From Novipirellula aureliae (GTDB taxonomy: Bacteria; Planctomycetota; Planctomycetia; Pirellulales; Pirellulaceae), in the NCBI RefSeq assembly GCF_007860185.1, contig NZ_SJPY01000004.1:474756-532113 (forward strand): a DNA stretch of 57,358 nucleotides, read 5' to 3'. Within the stretch, counting starts at the first letter, position 1. Every line of letters starts with the position of its first letter. Position numbers and translations under genes: made by a program. The notes under the pieces were generated by a model that was given only the letters and a program-made list of their open reading frames with translations, ran no database searches and was not told where the DNA came from. This document shows positions 1-8,273 of the stretch, one piece after another.

Positions 1-536
1 TTAATTTGTCAGGTGCGAGTATTTGTCTGTCTTTGACGGGCTGGTCGCTCGGATACATTGAGGTCGGTTCGTTGGTGGCACAGGCTTCCAGCCTGTGTTT
101 TTGACATCACAGGCTGGAAGCCTGTGCCACGGATTTTCCTTGTCAGGTGTGAGTATTTGTCTGTCTTTGACGGGCTGGTCGCTCGGATACATTGAGATCG
201 GTTCGTTGGTGGCACAGGCTTCTAGCCTGTGTTTTTGATATCACAGGCTGGAAGCCTGTGCCACGGATTTAATTTGTCAGGTGTGAGTATTTGTCTGTCT
301 TTGACGGGCTGGTCGCTCGGATACATTGAGGTCGGTTTGTTGGTGGCACAGGCTTCCAGCCTGTGTTTTTGATATCACAGGCTGGAAGCCTGTGCCACGG
401 ATTTAATTTGTCAGGTGCGAGTATTTGTCTGTCTTTGACGGGCTGGTCGCTCGGATACATTGAGGTCGGTTCGTTGGTGGCACAGGCTTCCAGCCTGTGT
501 TTTTGACATCACAGGCTGGAAGCCTGTGCTACGGAT
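1..536. repeat. Four tandem 134-bp units, each with a large perfect inverted repeat
   Basis: The same 134-bp unit recurs with exact period (the word TGTCAGGTG starts at 7, 141, 275 and 409). Units differ at only a few bases. Each carries a 23-bp perfect inverted repeat (in unit 1: 75-97 and 108-130) separated by about 10 bp, and each arm (core CAGGCTTCCAGCCTG) is itself palindromic. The array may continue left of the window. There are no unique spacers and no adjacent nuclease genes, so it is not CRISPR. The short ORFs inside it arise from the repetition. Likely a REP-like element amplified in tandem; function unknown. Confidence 0.9.
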
Positions 537-537
537 C

Positions 538-693
538 GCTCTTGCCCATGCTGGGAGACCTGAACCGCGGTAATTACTCCCGAAGCGGTGCCGCCATAGA
601 CGCAAACATCGGTAGAGGTTTCCTCTGCTGTGCAGATCGTGGCTGTGGCTAGCTGAACAAGGATGCACCTAGAATGAAAAGCCGTTTGCTCAT
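538..693 (-). pseudogene. N-terminal remnant of a secreted FAD-dependent oxidoreductase
   Basis: On the minus strand an ATG at 693 opens a signal-peptide-like start (MSKRLFILGASLFS) that meets a TAG at 651-649. In the neighbouring frame translation continues as LATATICTAEE, then STDVCVYGGTASGVITAVQV, the first beta-alpha-beta turn of a Rossmann fold in the FAD_oxidored style (YGGTxAG). The coding similarity stops at the edge of the 134-bp repeat array, so the gene has both a frameshift and a missing C-terminal part. Planctomycetes carry many secreted oxidoreductases with this kind of start. This was recognised by eye without alignment. Confidence 0.6.
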
Positions 694-1033
694 GCTCTGG
701 TAATGATTCATCATGTTTTCGATTGTGGTTTCAGAGGATTGGATGAATTCGATGGTCGATCCCTCGATCCGCTTCTTGCGATAAATAGCCGAGTTTAAAT
801 TCTCTCAAAACAGAATTATTGGTTGGGGACGCGCAAGGATAAAAGATACCACGAACCAGACGCCCCGACGAGTTAGGTTAATTCTATCAGGCATGGAACC
901 GAAACAAGCATCGGAGAAAACTTTTCCATGAGCCGAAGGACGACCGAGCATGCTTGCGACTTTGCCGCAGGATCTTGTTGGGGCTTACGATAAACGTCTT
1001 GACGACAGTTGTTTCAACGTTTAATTTCGTTGC
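694..1033. other. Intergenic region upstream of the MarR gene
   Basis: No ORF with a recognisable product is seen on either strand. The stretch probably holds the promoter and any MarR operator for the gene starting at 1034, but I could not point to a convincing palindrome or to -35/-10 boxes. Confidence 0.4.
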
Positions 1034-1537
1034 ATGAGCAAGAGATCGAGAGATACTGCGACAGCGGCCGAGGAATCCTTTGATTCGTTGGAACAAGAGG
1101 TTTTCTTGAACTTATGGCGGACCTATGACCGTCTCAAGTTGATCGAAGACGAGGTTTTCGGACGTGTCGGCTTGTCTGCTCAGCAGTACAACGCATTGCG
1201 GTTGTTGCGTTCGGTTCATCCCGATGCGATGCCAACGTTAATGCTCGGTAGTCGGCTGATCTCTCGTGCCCCCGACATGACTCGTCTACTCGATCGCTTG
1301 GAAAAACGACGTTTGCTTTTGAGGGAGCGGAGACCGGAGAATCGCCGAGTCGTCGAGGTCCGCATTGCAAAGGACGGGATGCAACTGCTCAACGAGGTTC
1401 ACGATGCTGTTCAAGAATGTCATCGGCAGCAGTTGGGGCACCTAAACAAGAAGGTATTGCGTCAATTGGTTGACTTGCTCCGAAAAGCCCGGCAACCACA
1501 TGAGGATACCGAGAATCTGTCATTCATCGATGAGTGA
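1034..1537 (+). CDS. MarR-family winged-helix transcriptional regulator
   Basis: 167 residues, the usual MarR size. An N-terminal dimerisation helix (FLNLWRTYDRLKLIEDEVF) precedes the winged-helix unit: SAQQYNALRLLRSV, the recognition helix region SRAPDMTRLLDRLEKRRLL, and the wing RERRPENRRVVEVRIAKDG. The C-terminal helix completes the dimer interface. MarR proteins usually repress a neighbouring gene and release DNA on binding a small aromatic ligand or on oxidation. The flavoprotein gene begins directly after it, and a GTG at 1534 overlaps its stop codon, so the two are probably one operon and the flavoprotein a likely regulatory target. No strong Shine-Dalgarno precedes the ATG. Confidence 0.88.
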   Translation: MSKRSRDTATAAEESFDSLEQEVFLNLWRTYDRLKLIEDEVFGRVGLSAQQYNALRLLRSVHPDAMPTLMLGSRLISRAPDMTRLLDRLEKRRLLLRERRPENRRVVEVRIAKDGMQLLNEVHDAVQECHRQQLGHLNKKVLRQLVDLLRKARQPHEDTENLSFIDE

Positions 1538-1584
1538 CTGGCCGTCAGCTTTCCAATGCAACCAATTACCGAAAGTGTTCCAGT

Positions 1585-2817
1585 ATGTTAGATCACCAGT
1601 CTCCCGATGTCGTCGTGATCGGTGGCGGCCCCGCCGGTGCGACCGTTTCAACGTTGATTGCCCAGCAGGGTTATCGCGTGGAACTGTTCGAGCGTGAACG
1701 ATTTCCCCGCTACCATATTGGGGAGTCGTTGATTCCTGAAACCTATTGGATTCTGAAGCGATTGGGAATGCTCAGCAAGATGAAGTCGAGCCATTTCATC
1801 AAGAAGCACAGTGTGCAGTTCGTGAGTCCGTCGGGCAAGCATTCTGCTCCCTTCTATTTCCACGATAACAAGCCGCACGAATGCTCGCAGACTTGGCAGA
1901 TCCGTCGCAGCGAATTCGACGTGATGATGCTGAAGAACGCGGAAGAACAGGGGGTCACGGTTCGCGAGGGCGTGCGAGTTCACGATGTCCTTTTTGAGGG
2001 AGACCGGGCCGTTGGTGTGCAGATCACGGACGAGACCGGGAACTTGAAGGAGATTCGGGCAAGTGTGGTCGTGGATGCCAGCGGTCAAAGCTCAATGCTC
2101 ATCAACAAGTTCAAACTCCGGGTTCCCGATACCGAGTTGAACAAGGGTGCGATTTGGACGTACTTCAAGGGAGCCTATCGAGATCAAGGCAAGGACGAAG
2201 GGGCGACCATCGTTCTGAGCTTGCGTGACAAGCAGGGTTGGTTCTGGTACATCCCAATGCAAGATGACACGGTAAGCGTCGGAGTCGTCGCGGATTTCGA
2301 CTATCTGTTCAAGGGGCGAGTGAATCACGAGACCACCTTGGCGGAGGAGATGGAGAACTGTCTCAGCGTGAAAGAGCGGGTTTCAAACGCAGAACAAGTT
2401 GCCCCGGTGAAGGCGACGAAGGATTACACCTACCGTGCCAGCCAAGCTGCAGGTGACGGCTGGGTGCTGGTCGGTGACGCCTTCGGGTTCCTCGATCCGC
2501 TTTACTCATCGGGAGTGATGCTGGCGTTGAAGTCGGGAGAACTTGCTGCGGATGCGATTGTCGAAGGCTTGCAAAATGGTGATACCTCGAAGACGCAAAT
2601 CGGCAAGTGGGAGGCGGGATTCGTCGAAGGGATGAACCGGATGCGCCGACTGGTCTGCGAGTATTACGACGGATTCAATTTTGGCGAATTCATACGCCGC
2701 TACCCCCATCATCGAGGAAGCGTTACCGACCTGCTCATCGGCGACCTGTTCAAACAGGATCTCGACCAAGTCTTCACTGACATCGACTCAATGAGAGCGA
2801 CGAAGGGTCCTGGCTGA
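1585..2817 (+). CDS. Halogenase-like FAD-dependent oxidoreductase (paralogue 1)
   Basis: From the ATG at 1585, 410 residues. The N-terminal dinucleotide fold GGGPAG (residues 13-18) is followed by HIGESLIPETYW, the second FAD segment LVGDAFGFLDPLYSSG, and WFWYIP (219-224), which fits the WxWxIP motif of flavin-dependent halogenases. Lysines 73-74 in KKHSVQFV lie where such enzymes carry their active-site Lys. A geranylgeranyl-reductase-like or other hydroxylase role cannot be excluded. A GTG at 1534 in the same frame overlaps the marR stop, but the 17 extra residues lie outside the fold, so 1585 is preferred. A close paralogue sits at 44518-45750. The substrate is unknown. Confidence 0.8.
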   Translation: MLDHQSPDVVVIGGGPAGATVSTLIAQQGYRVELFERERFPRYHIGESLIPETYWILKRLGMLSKMKSSHFIKKHSVQFVSPSGKHSAPFYFHDNKPHECSQTWQIRRSEFDVMMLKNAEEQGVTVREGVRVHDVLFEGDRAVGVQITDETGNLKEIRASVVVDASGQSSMLINKFKLRVPDTELNKGAIWTYFKGAYRDQGKDEGATIVLSLRDKQGWFWYIPMQDDTVSVGVVADFDYLFKGRVNHETTLAEEMENCLSVKERVSNAEQVAPVKATKDYTYRASQAAGDGWVLVGDAFGFLDPLYSSGVMLALKSGELAADAIVEGLQNGDTSKTQIGKWEAGFVEGMNRMRRLVCEYYDGFNFGEFIRRYPHHRGSVTDLLIGDLFKQDLDQVFTDIDSMRATKGPG

Positions 2818-3060
2818 ATCGGCTCAGCACCACCGTCCACCACGGACGAGGCGGACCATTGATCTTCAAACGCCACTTCAACGATGTTTTCGTTGAACCA
2901 TACGCTTGGAGGCATGGTCAAGCGAACCTTTGGGCAAAACCCTCGCCATTGAGTGCGTGGACCAAGCTGCGGCGGCACGTAGGATTTTTGCCATCTGCCG
3001 CCCTTTCGCTAATCGAGCTACCCGTCCTTTGTCCCAACGAAGAATGAGGGTAAGCATCTT
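2818..3060. other. Spacer between convergent flavoprotein and arsM genes
   Basis: No gene is supported. The segment leads into the palindromic element at 3061-3137. Several short frames exist on both strands, none with recognisable protein features. Confidence 0.4.
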
Positions 3061-3137
3061 TCGTGGCTGTGGCTTCCAGCCGCGGTTTACTGAGGCAAGA
3101 TGCCCCAGCCACTCTTTTGCCGAGCCAAAAATCAAGC
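3061..3137 (+). repeat. Single-unit copy of a dispersed palindromic element
   Basis: This begins with CGTGGCTGTGGCTTCCAGCC, then one palindromic unit GAGGCAAGATGCCCCAG, and ends with GCCGAGCCAAAAATCAAGC. The same left and right ends bracket nine 30-bp units at 44100-44417. It lies just beyond the 3' end of arsM, between convergent genes, where it could act as a transcription stop. Confidence 0.75.
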
Positions 3138-3157
3138 TGTGTCAAAGCACTAGCTCG

Positions 3158-4036
3158 TCAACTTGCATCGTGCGTCGAAGGTTGCTTGAGAGCATGTACC
3201 CGGACGCTTGCCACAAAGGCATTGGCATCAAACGATTGCATCGCAGAAGCGAGTCCATCATGCAATGATTTCTGTTCGGTCTCAGCTGGCGATTGGCCAG
3301 CATCGGAACAGCATGAAACCTCGCCGCAGCATTCGCCTCCGCTAGCCATCGCATAAGCGTTCAGGTCTGCTCCTGTCTCATTCACGACCACCGAAGTAAG
3401 GCCCGCTTGTTCAAGCAGGCTGCGATACTCGTCGATCCGAATTGCACCGGAGATGCAACCAACGTAGGCCTCAATGCTTTGCTTCACTTCGTTTGGAAGT
3501 TCTTTCTTGGTTGCAATGTCACTCAATGCCACACGGCCGCCAGGCTTGAGTACTCGCATTATCTCTTGAAAGACAGCCAACTTGTCGGGTACCAAATTGA
3601 TCACACAATTGCTGATCACGCAGTCGACGGAATTGTCTGGCAGCGGCAATCGATCGATGGTTGATTGATGGAACTCGACATTGGTCAGTCCAAGCTTTTG
3701 CTGACCCGCGCGAGCTCGCTCAAGCATCTCTGTTGTCATGTCGATACCGATAACTCGACCGGTTGAACCCACTTTGCGAGCAGCCAGAAACACATCCATG
3801 CCGCCGCCGCAACCGAGGTCCACAACCACTTCTCCTTCTCGAATGCCGGCAAGAGCCATCGGGTTGCCGCACGACAATCCCATGTTGGCTTCGGCTGGCA
3901 ACTGATTCAAGTCTTCCTCGGAATAGCCGAAGGCAGATGCGATCGACCGGATCGAATTTGACTCGTTCGAGAGGCCGCCTTTGGCCACGTTTGCGTACTG
4001 GTCTCGGACATCATCAATGATCATTCGCTTACTCAT
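3158..4036 (-). CDS. arsM: Arsenite S-adenosylmethionine methyltransferase
   Basis: 292 residues. Transfers methyl groups from S-adenosylmethionine to trivalent arsenic, a detoxification step in the cytosol. The SAM site is [12 protein letters not shown] (71-82). The three cysteines that bind As(III) in ArsM enzymes are present: C56 in SCGNP, C144 in SNCVIN and C194 in GCISG. A C-terminal cysteine-pair tail (CC at 236-237 and 242-243) is also typical. The start is fixed by a good ribosome site, AAGGAG, seven bases before the ATG. No arsR or ars transporter gene is adjacent. An 8-bp inverted repeat sits at 4062-4081 in the upstream region. About 40 residues after the Cys pairs look non-conserved. 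Confidence 0.93.
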   Translation of the reverse strand: MSKRMIIDDVRDQYANVAKGGLSNESNSIRSIASAFGYSEEDLNQLPAEANMGLSCGNPMALAGIREGEVVVDLGCGGGMDVFLAARKVGSTGRVIGIDMTTEMLERARAGQQKLGLTNVEFHQSTIDRLPLPDNSVDCVISNCVINLVPDKLAVFQEIMRVLKPGGRVALSDIATKKELPNEVKQSIEAYVGCISGAIRIDEYRSLLEQAGLTSVVVNETGADLNAYAMASGGECCGEVSCCSDAGQSPAETEQKSLHDGLASAMQSFDANAFVASVRVHALKQPSTHDAS

Positions 4037-4061
4037 GGTGTGCTCCTTCGCACGTTATCGG

Positions 4062-4081
4062 CTATCGCCAAAGGGCGATAG
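4062..4081. promoter_or_regulatory. Inverted repeat upstream of arsM, possible operator
   Basis: CTATCGCC-AAAG-GGCGATAG is a perfect 8-bp inverted repeat 26-45 bp upstream of the arsM start codon. Its position suits a repressor site or a 5'-leader hairpin. No regulator gene is adjacent, so assigning it to an ArsR-type protein would be speculation. Confidence 0.4.
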
Positions 4082-4845
4082 ACTGGGGTGATAATTTTTT
4101 AGTCTGTATCAATCGCACGGAAGCGATCGAACGTTTGCTGAAAGCTCCGCGATCCACTTCTTTCGCTTAGCCATCGCATCTTTGTTGCAGCAGCAGAAGA
4201 CTCGCGGCCCTCACTTCTGCCTTTCGAGTTCGGCTCGCCCACTACCGCTAAATTGTCTATCGTCGATTAACGATACGGGTGGGTTCGTTTTTTGTCAAGG
4301 CGGATCCAAAAAGATCACCGGCACGGGTGCCCCCTTTTCTTGGGGGGCAATTGCGAAATGGCGTTTTTACGTGGCTCTATCAAGCGGTTTGGGCCAGTGC
4401 TACTCCCCCCATCGGGTCCTTTGTGGCCGTTCAACCAATCGAGATTCGTTGGCGGTTTTCTGTTGGGGCGTGGTCACCCAGGTGTTCGAACCACGGTTGC
4501 CGGATTCGCCGTCGTGATTTTCCATAGCGAGGCAAGATACCCGTTTCGGATGTCTGCGATCCACTTGGGCTCCAGCCCACTCAATTTTATCAATGGTAAA
4601 GGCAGTTCTTTCAAAACGGTGACTCCGCCTTTCGCTCGCCCACACAATGATCCAAGAGCGATGCCGTGAAGGATCGAAAGGTCCAAGTTGGACTCGCCAA
4701 GTCGCCAAGCGGATAAGACGCAAGGCATCGTCGATGCGAAGGGTGTGCCCCTCAAAATGCACCTACCCAGTGCGAAATCGGGTGCTGGGATAGGCAGCCC
4801 AACGGAAGATGGATGGATGATGGAAACGCGTTGGAGCGGCGGAAA
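4082..4845. other. Long stretch with no supported gene
   Basis: Several overlapping frames of 80-125 codons exist on both strands, but none shows a recognisable domain, signal peptide or ribosome site. A minus-strand frame of about 21 codons (beginning MAKRKKWIAEL) ends near 4110 and is also unconvincing. Poly-G and poly-C runs (near 4330-4350 and 4397) suggest decayed sequence. Confidence 0.35.
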
Positions 4846-5373
4846 TTACAACCAACGTCCGAATTGGCTGTCAAGTTCGCCGACAACCCACTTGAAAGCC
4901 GATTCAATTTTATCGGCGGTGCCAAGTTGTTCTCCGAGTCTCGTTGTCGATAAAACCGCAATCAGTGCCAAGACGAAGCCGCCAAACATAATCGTCGAGT
5001 TGTTTGAATGGTCGCTACGACCCGCCGATGGCCAAGGCCTCCAGGAGTTTCGGATCGGTTTGGTTTTGGTCAGATCGCGAAGCCGCCGCAAACCGAGCTG
5101 AACGTGACCTTCGGGTGACTGAAAAAACCACTGAGGGTGTACTTCCGTCCGAGTCTCTTGAAAATCGAGGACCCAGGTCCCGCCCATTTGAATGCGTTTC
5201 GCATACTTGGGCGTGATCATGACGGTGAACCCATCAATCGACGTTTCCGCAACCGACGCCCTCATGCGTTTCGCACCAATTCGTATCGTCGCCGCACCAT
5301 CGGATTGAGGGACGGGGCAGCGAAAGAAAGCTTGTTGAGTTTGGCATGAACTCGATGGAGTAGCAGCATTCAT
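4846..5373 (-). CDS. Hypothetical protein with one C-terminal membrane segment
   Basis: 175 residues from the ATG at 5373; an in-frame TTG lies two codons upstream. The first two thirds look like a small beta-rich globular domain (FFRCPVP, then ATIRIGAKRMRASVAETSID and FTVMITPKYAKRIQMGGTW), followed by one hydrophobic helix (TIMFGGFVLALIAVLS) and a short amphipathic tail. The composition is that of a real protein, and opposing frames are poorer. I do not recognise the family. A membrane-anchored cytoplasmic domain is the simplest reading, possibly PilZ-like, though no PilZ RxxxR/DxSxxG motif can be pointed to. Confidence 0.6.
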   Translation of the reverse strand: MNAATPSSSCQTQQAFFRCPVPQSDGAATIRIGAKRMRASVAETSIDGFTVMITPKYAKRIQMGGTWVLDFQETRTEVHPQWFFQSPEGHVQLGLRRLRDLTKTKPIRNSWRPWPSAGRSDHSNNSTIMFGGFVLALIAVLSTTRLGEQLGTADKIESAFKWVVGELDSQFGRWL

Positions 5374-5813
5374 CGACAAAGGTCTCAGCTAACGCGGGGG
5401 GCGAAAAGGAGATGGTTTGCAATTGCGAGTGTCAATCAACAAACGATCATTTGCAAGTTGTCGCGCACGTTTCCCCCCCCAATAGATCGACAACTCAGCA
5501 TCTCAAGGCTAGCTCGTAAAACCGGCGATGGCGAAGCGACCGTTTCGAAATGGTTGGGAACGGGGTAATCGAGTATCGATGCGCTCGATTCTACCGATTT
5601 TAACTCTTTTGGCTTGCTCACAATACTCCGCAGCATTCATTACACTAAGGGAATCGATGGTTGGTGCACCGCCAGCCTAACCAATGAAGGTTTTAGTCCT
5701 GAGGCCGGCCTATCCTTGCCGGTGGTGTCGGCCTCCGGTCTGTTGAGCAAGAACATATTCATCCCGAACAGCAACGCATGCCAACCCGCCTTTTCCCCCC
5801 CCGAGAATCCGCT
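5374..5813. other. Intergenic region between divergent genes
   Basis: This separates the minus-strand hypothetical gene from the plus-strand esterase, so it should hold both promoters. Near 5701-5738 there is an imperfect hairpin (GAGGCCGGCC to GGTGTCGGCCTC) upstream of the esterase. A C-run lies at 5472-5479. No coding potential is recognised. Confidence 0.35.
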
Positions 5814-8015
5814 ATGAAAGATTGCCTTACCCGCCCGCTCCGTCTTCGCTCCCTTTGTCTTCTCGTTGTAGCCATCATGTTTCCGTTTGGATCAAGCACC
5901 CCAGCTTGTGCCGAAGTTCGGCTGCCAGGAATCTTTGGGGATTCGATGGTATTGCAGCAGCAGAAGCCGATTAGGATATGGGGCTGGGCCGATCCTGGTG
6001 AAAACATCATGGTGACGATCGCAGATAATCGCATCCGCTCAAAAGCTTTAGATGACGGAACTTGGAATGTCGTACTACCGCCAATGAAAGCGAGCAACAC
6101 ACCACTCGTGTTGACGGTTGAAGGTTCCAACAGGATCGATTTGCGTGATGTATTGATTGGTGAAGTGTGGCTTTGCTCAGGACAATCCAATATGGAATGG
6201 GTCGTCGATAATACGGAGAATGCTAGAGAGGTGGTCGCTGCCGCAAACCACCCAAATATCCGGCACATCAAGATTGCTCATAGTGCATCGCCGACGCCTG
6301 TGGATAACGTTGCTGCGAAGTGGGAAGTATGCAGCCCCCAAACAGCAGGTCGATTCACGGCCGTCGGTTTTTATATGGCAATTGAATTAGCAAATCGACT
6401 CGACGTACCCATCGGGCTAATTAATTCTTCGTGGGGAGGTACGCGGATCGAACCTTGGACGACTGCCCAAGCATTTGGAAAAATTGAATCACTTCACGAC
6501 ATCTATCACCGCGTACAACAACAAAACCCAGAATCGGAATTGTATCAAACCCTGATGACCGAGCATGTGTCGTCGTTGGAATCTTGGGTCCAACAGGCGA
6601 AGTCGGCATTGCAAAATAAACGATCGGTGCCGCTTCATCCGGCGTTTCCCGAAAACCAGAGACCGCTGAAGTCCCATCAAGATCCGACGATGCTTTACAA
6701 CGGAATGATCCATCCGATCGTTCGCTATTCGATTCGCGGTGCCATTTGGTATCAGGGTGAATCGAACCGTATCGATGGCATGCTCTATGCCGACAAGATG
6801 CAAGCCCTCATCGAGGGATGGCGTAGGGCATGGGAGCTAGGTGATTTTCCATTCTATTACGTGCAACTTGCTCCCTATATGTATGGAACGGAAGATGCCT
6901 CGATTTTGCCTCAGTTTTGGGAAGCTCAAAATGCCGCCTTGCAAATTCCGAACACCGGGATGGTTGTCATCAATGACATTGCTACGCTGCAAAACATCCA
7001 TCCAAAAAATAAAAAAGATGTCGGATATCGATTGGCGCTTCTGGCTCTCAAGAACGACTACGGGCAAACGGATCTTGTTGCCCGAAGTCCTGAAATGGAA
7101 TCGATGAGCGTTGAGGGCCGCAAGCTTCGAATCCGATTCAAGCACAGCGGCGGTGAGTTGAAAACACGTGACGGGAAAGCGCCGAGCCATTTCGAAATCA
7201 TCGGGAAGAATTCGGGTGGTTTTCACGATGCTGAAGCGACAATCGACGGTGAAAGCGTCGTGTTGAGTTCGCCCAACGTGGAGCAGGCAGTCGCCTTTCG
7301 ATTCGCCTGGAACAAACGAGCGGAGCCGAACTTGACGGGAGCGACCGGCTTACCCGTTTCCGCATTTCGTGGCGGAGACATGCCAACATTCACTGACATG
7401 ATTCCTCGCTTTTCAGACTACCAACTCGTCTATGACTTAGATCTTCGCCAATTGGCAAAGGAACCAAAATATGACGTTGATCGAAGTGCAGAGGTGACCG
7501 AGTTTGATCGCGTTGGCTATCTACTGGAACTCGAATCGAGCGACGGCGGAGAACAAAGTGTCTTCGTCAGTATGAATGCATTTACGAACAATGCAAAACA
7601 GATTGGAATTCCAACCGTCTCTTCAAATGCTAACTTCCAAATGCCCGTCGAATCGATGGACGTGTTTAGCTCGACCGATGTTGTTACGAATTGTGTTTCG
7701 ATCGCAACGGGAAATATTGAGTTTTGGCCGAACAACTACGCTGCTGCCAACGACGGTAATGTCGAAAATGCGTCCTCGTCCCTATACGATTTCGGGGACC
7801 AACCGGTTCCGCCAATCGACGGTTACGGATCGATGCAAGTACACAATCACGGCGAGCAACAAACCATCTTTGCGATCAATAAATGGAAAGCGGGGGCCGA
7901 TGCCGAAATTGGCATTGGCAACAGCAGCGGAAAAACCCGTGATTGGACGTTTGTTTCAAACGCTTCAGCATATTCATCCAAACGGTTGCGAGTCTACGTA
8001 CGTCCAAGCAATTAA
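5814..8015 (+). CDS. Secreted sialate O-acetylesterase-family protein
   Basis: 733 residues from the ATG at 5814. Removes O-acetyl groups from sialic acids or similar acetylated sugars; predicted to act outside the cytoplasm. A signal peptide (RSLCLLVVAIMFPFGSS to the Ala-rich cleavage region) is followed by the family's beta-sandwich start (LPGIFGDSMVLQQ). The SGNH-type nucleophile lies in CSGQSNMEW and the later catalytic region in AIWYQGESN. The family is usually 500-650 residues. Here about 190 extra C-terminal residues form an additional, unassigned beta-rich module. An in-frame ATG 12 codons upstream exists but would spoil the signal peptide. It probably belongs to polysaccharide degradation. 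Confidence 0.87.
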   Translation: MKDCLTRPLRLRSLCLLVVAIMFPFGSSTPACAEVRLPGIFGDSMVLQQQKPIRIWGWADPGENIMVTIADNRIRSKALDDGTWNVVLPPMKASNTPLVLTVEGSNRIDLRDVLIGEVWLCSGQSNMEWVVDNTENAREVVAAANHPNIRHIKIAHSASPTPVDNVAAKWEVCSPQTAGRFTAVGFYMAIELANRLDVPIGLINSSWGGTRIEPWTTAQAFGKIESLHDIYHRVQQQNPESELYQTLMTEHVSSLESWVQQAKSALQNKRSVPLHPAFPENQRPLKSHQDPTMLYNGMIHPIVRYSIRGAIWYQGESNRIDGMLYADKMQALIEGWRRAWELGDFPFYYVQLAPYMYGTEDASILPQFWEAQNAALQIPNTGMVVINDIATLQNIHPKNKKDVGYRLALLALKNDYGQTDLVARSPEMESMSVEGRKLRIRFKHSGGELKTRDGKAPSHFEIIGKNSGGFHDAEATIDGESVVLSSPNVEQAVAFRFAWNKRAEPNLTGATGLPVSAFRGGDMPTFTDMIPRFSDYQLVYDLDLRQLAKEPKYDVDRSAEVTEFDRVGYLLELESSDGGEQSVFVSMNAFTNNAKQIGIPTVSSNANFQMPVESMDVFSSTDVVTNCVSIATGNIEFWPNNYAAANDGNVENASSSLYDFGDQPVPPIDGYGSMQVHNHGEQQTIFAINKWKAGADAEIGIGNSSGKTRDWTFVSNASAYSSKRLRVYVRPSN

Positions 8016-8273
8016 GCGTTGATGCGAATCGAAGCTTGACGCGTAGGCAATGTAGGGCAGCATGAGCTTTTGCCGTTATCGAAGCTGGCATCTAATTGCA
8101 ATGACGCGTGCGTTCCGATTCCCGTTCATCTTTTTGATGACCTAGCTATCCGTCGGAAAGATTGCGAGTGTCGTCACTCACTATGGTCGTTACCTTCTTG
8201 TTTCTGAGCGTGCGATTACACCGCAGGCAGCTCTCAACGGTTTGCAACCGGTGGTTTGAGTAGGCATCGATAC

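Noticed and set aside
1-460. Short proteins encoded by the 134-bp units
   Set aside because: Each repeats the same sequence because the DNA does; no ribosome site or domain.
1-536. CRISPR array
   Set aside because: Units are contiguous with no variable spacers and there are no cas genes. The same applies to the arrays at 15556 and 44100.
1534-1584. GTG start overlapping the marR stop for the flavoprotein
   Set aside because: The 17 added residues precede the FAD fold and do not resemble the family; kept as an alternative since overlap would give translational coupling.
4182-4762. Overlapping frames of 80-125 codons on both strands
   Set aside because: No recognisable protein features and strong frame overlap; most likely non-coding or decayed sequence.
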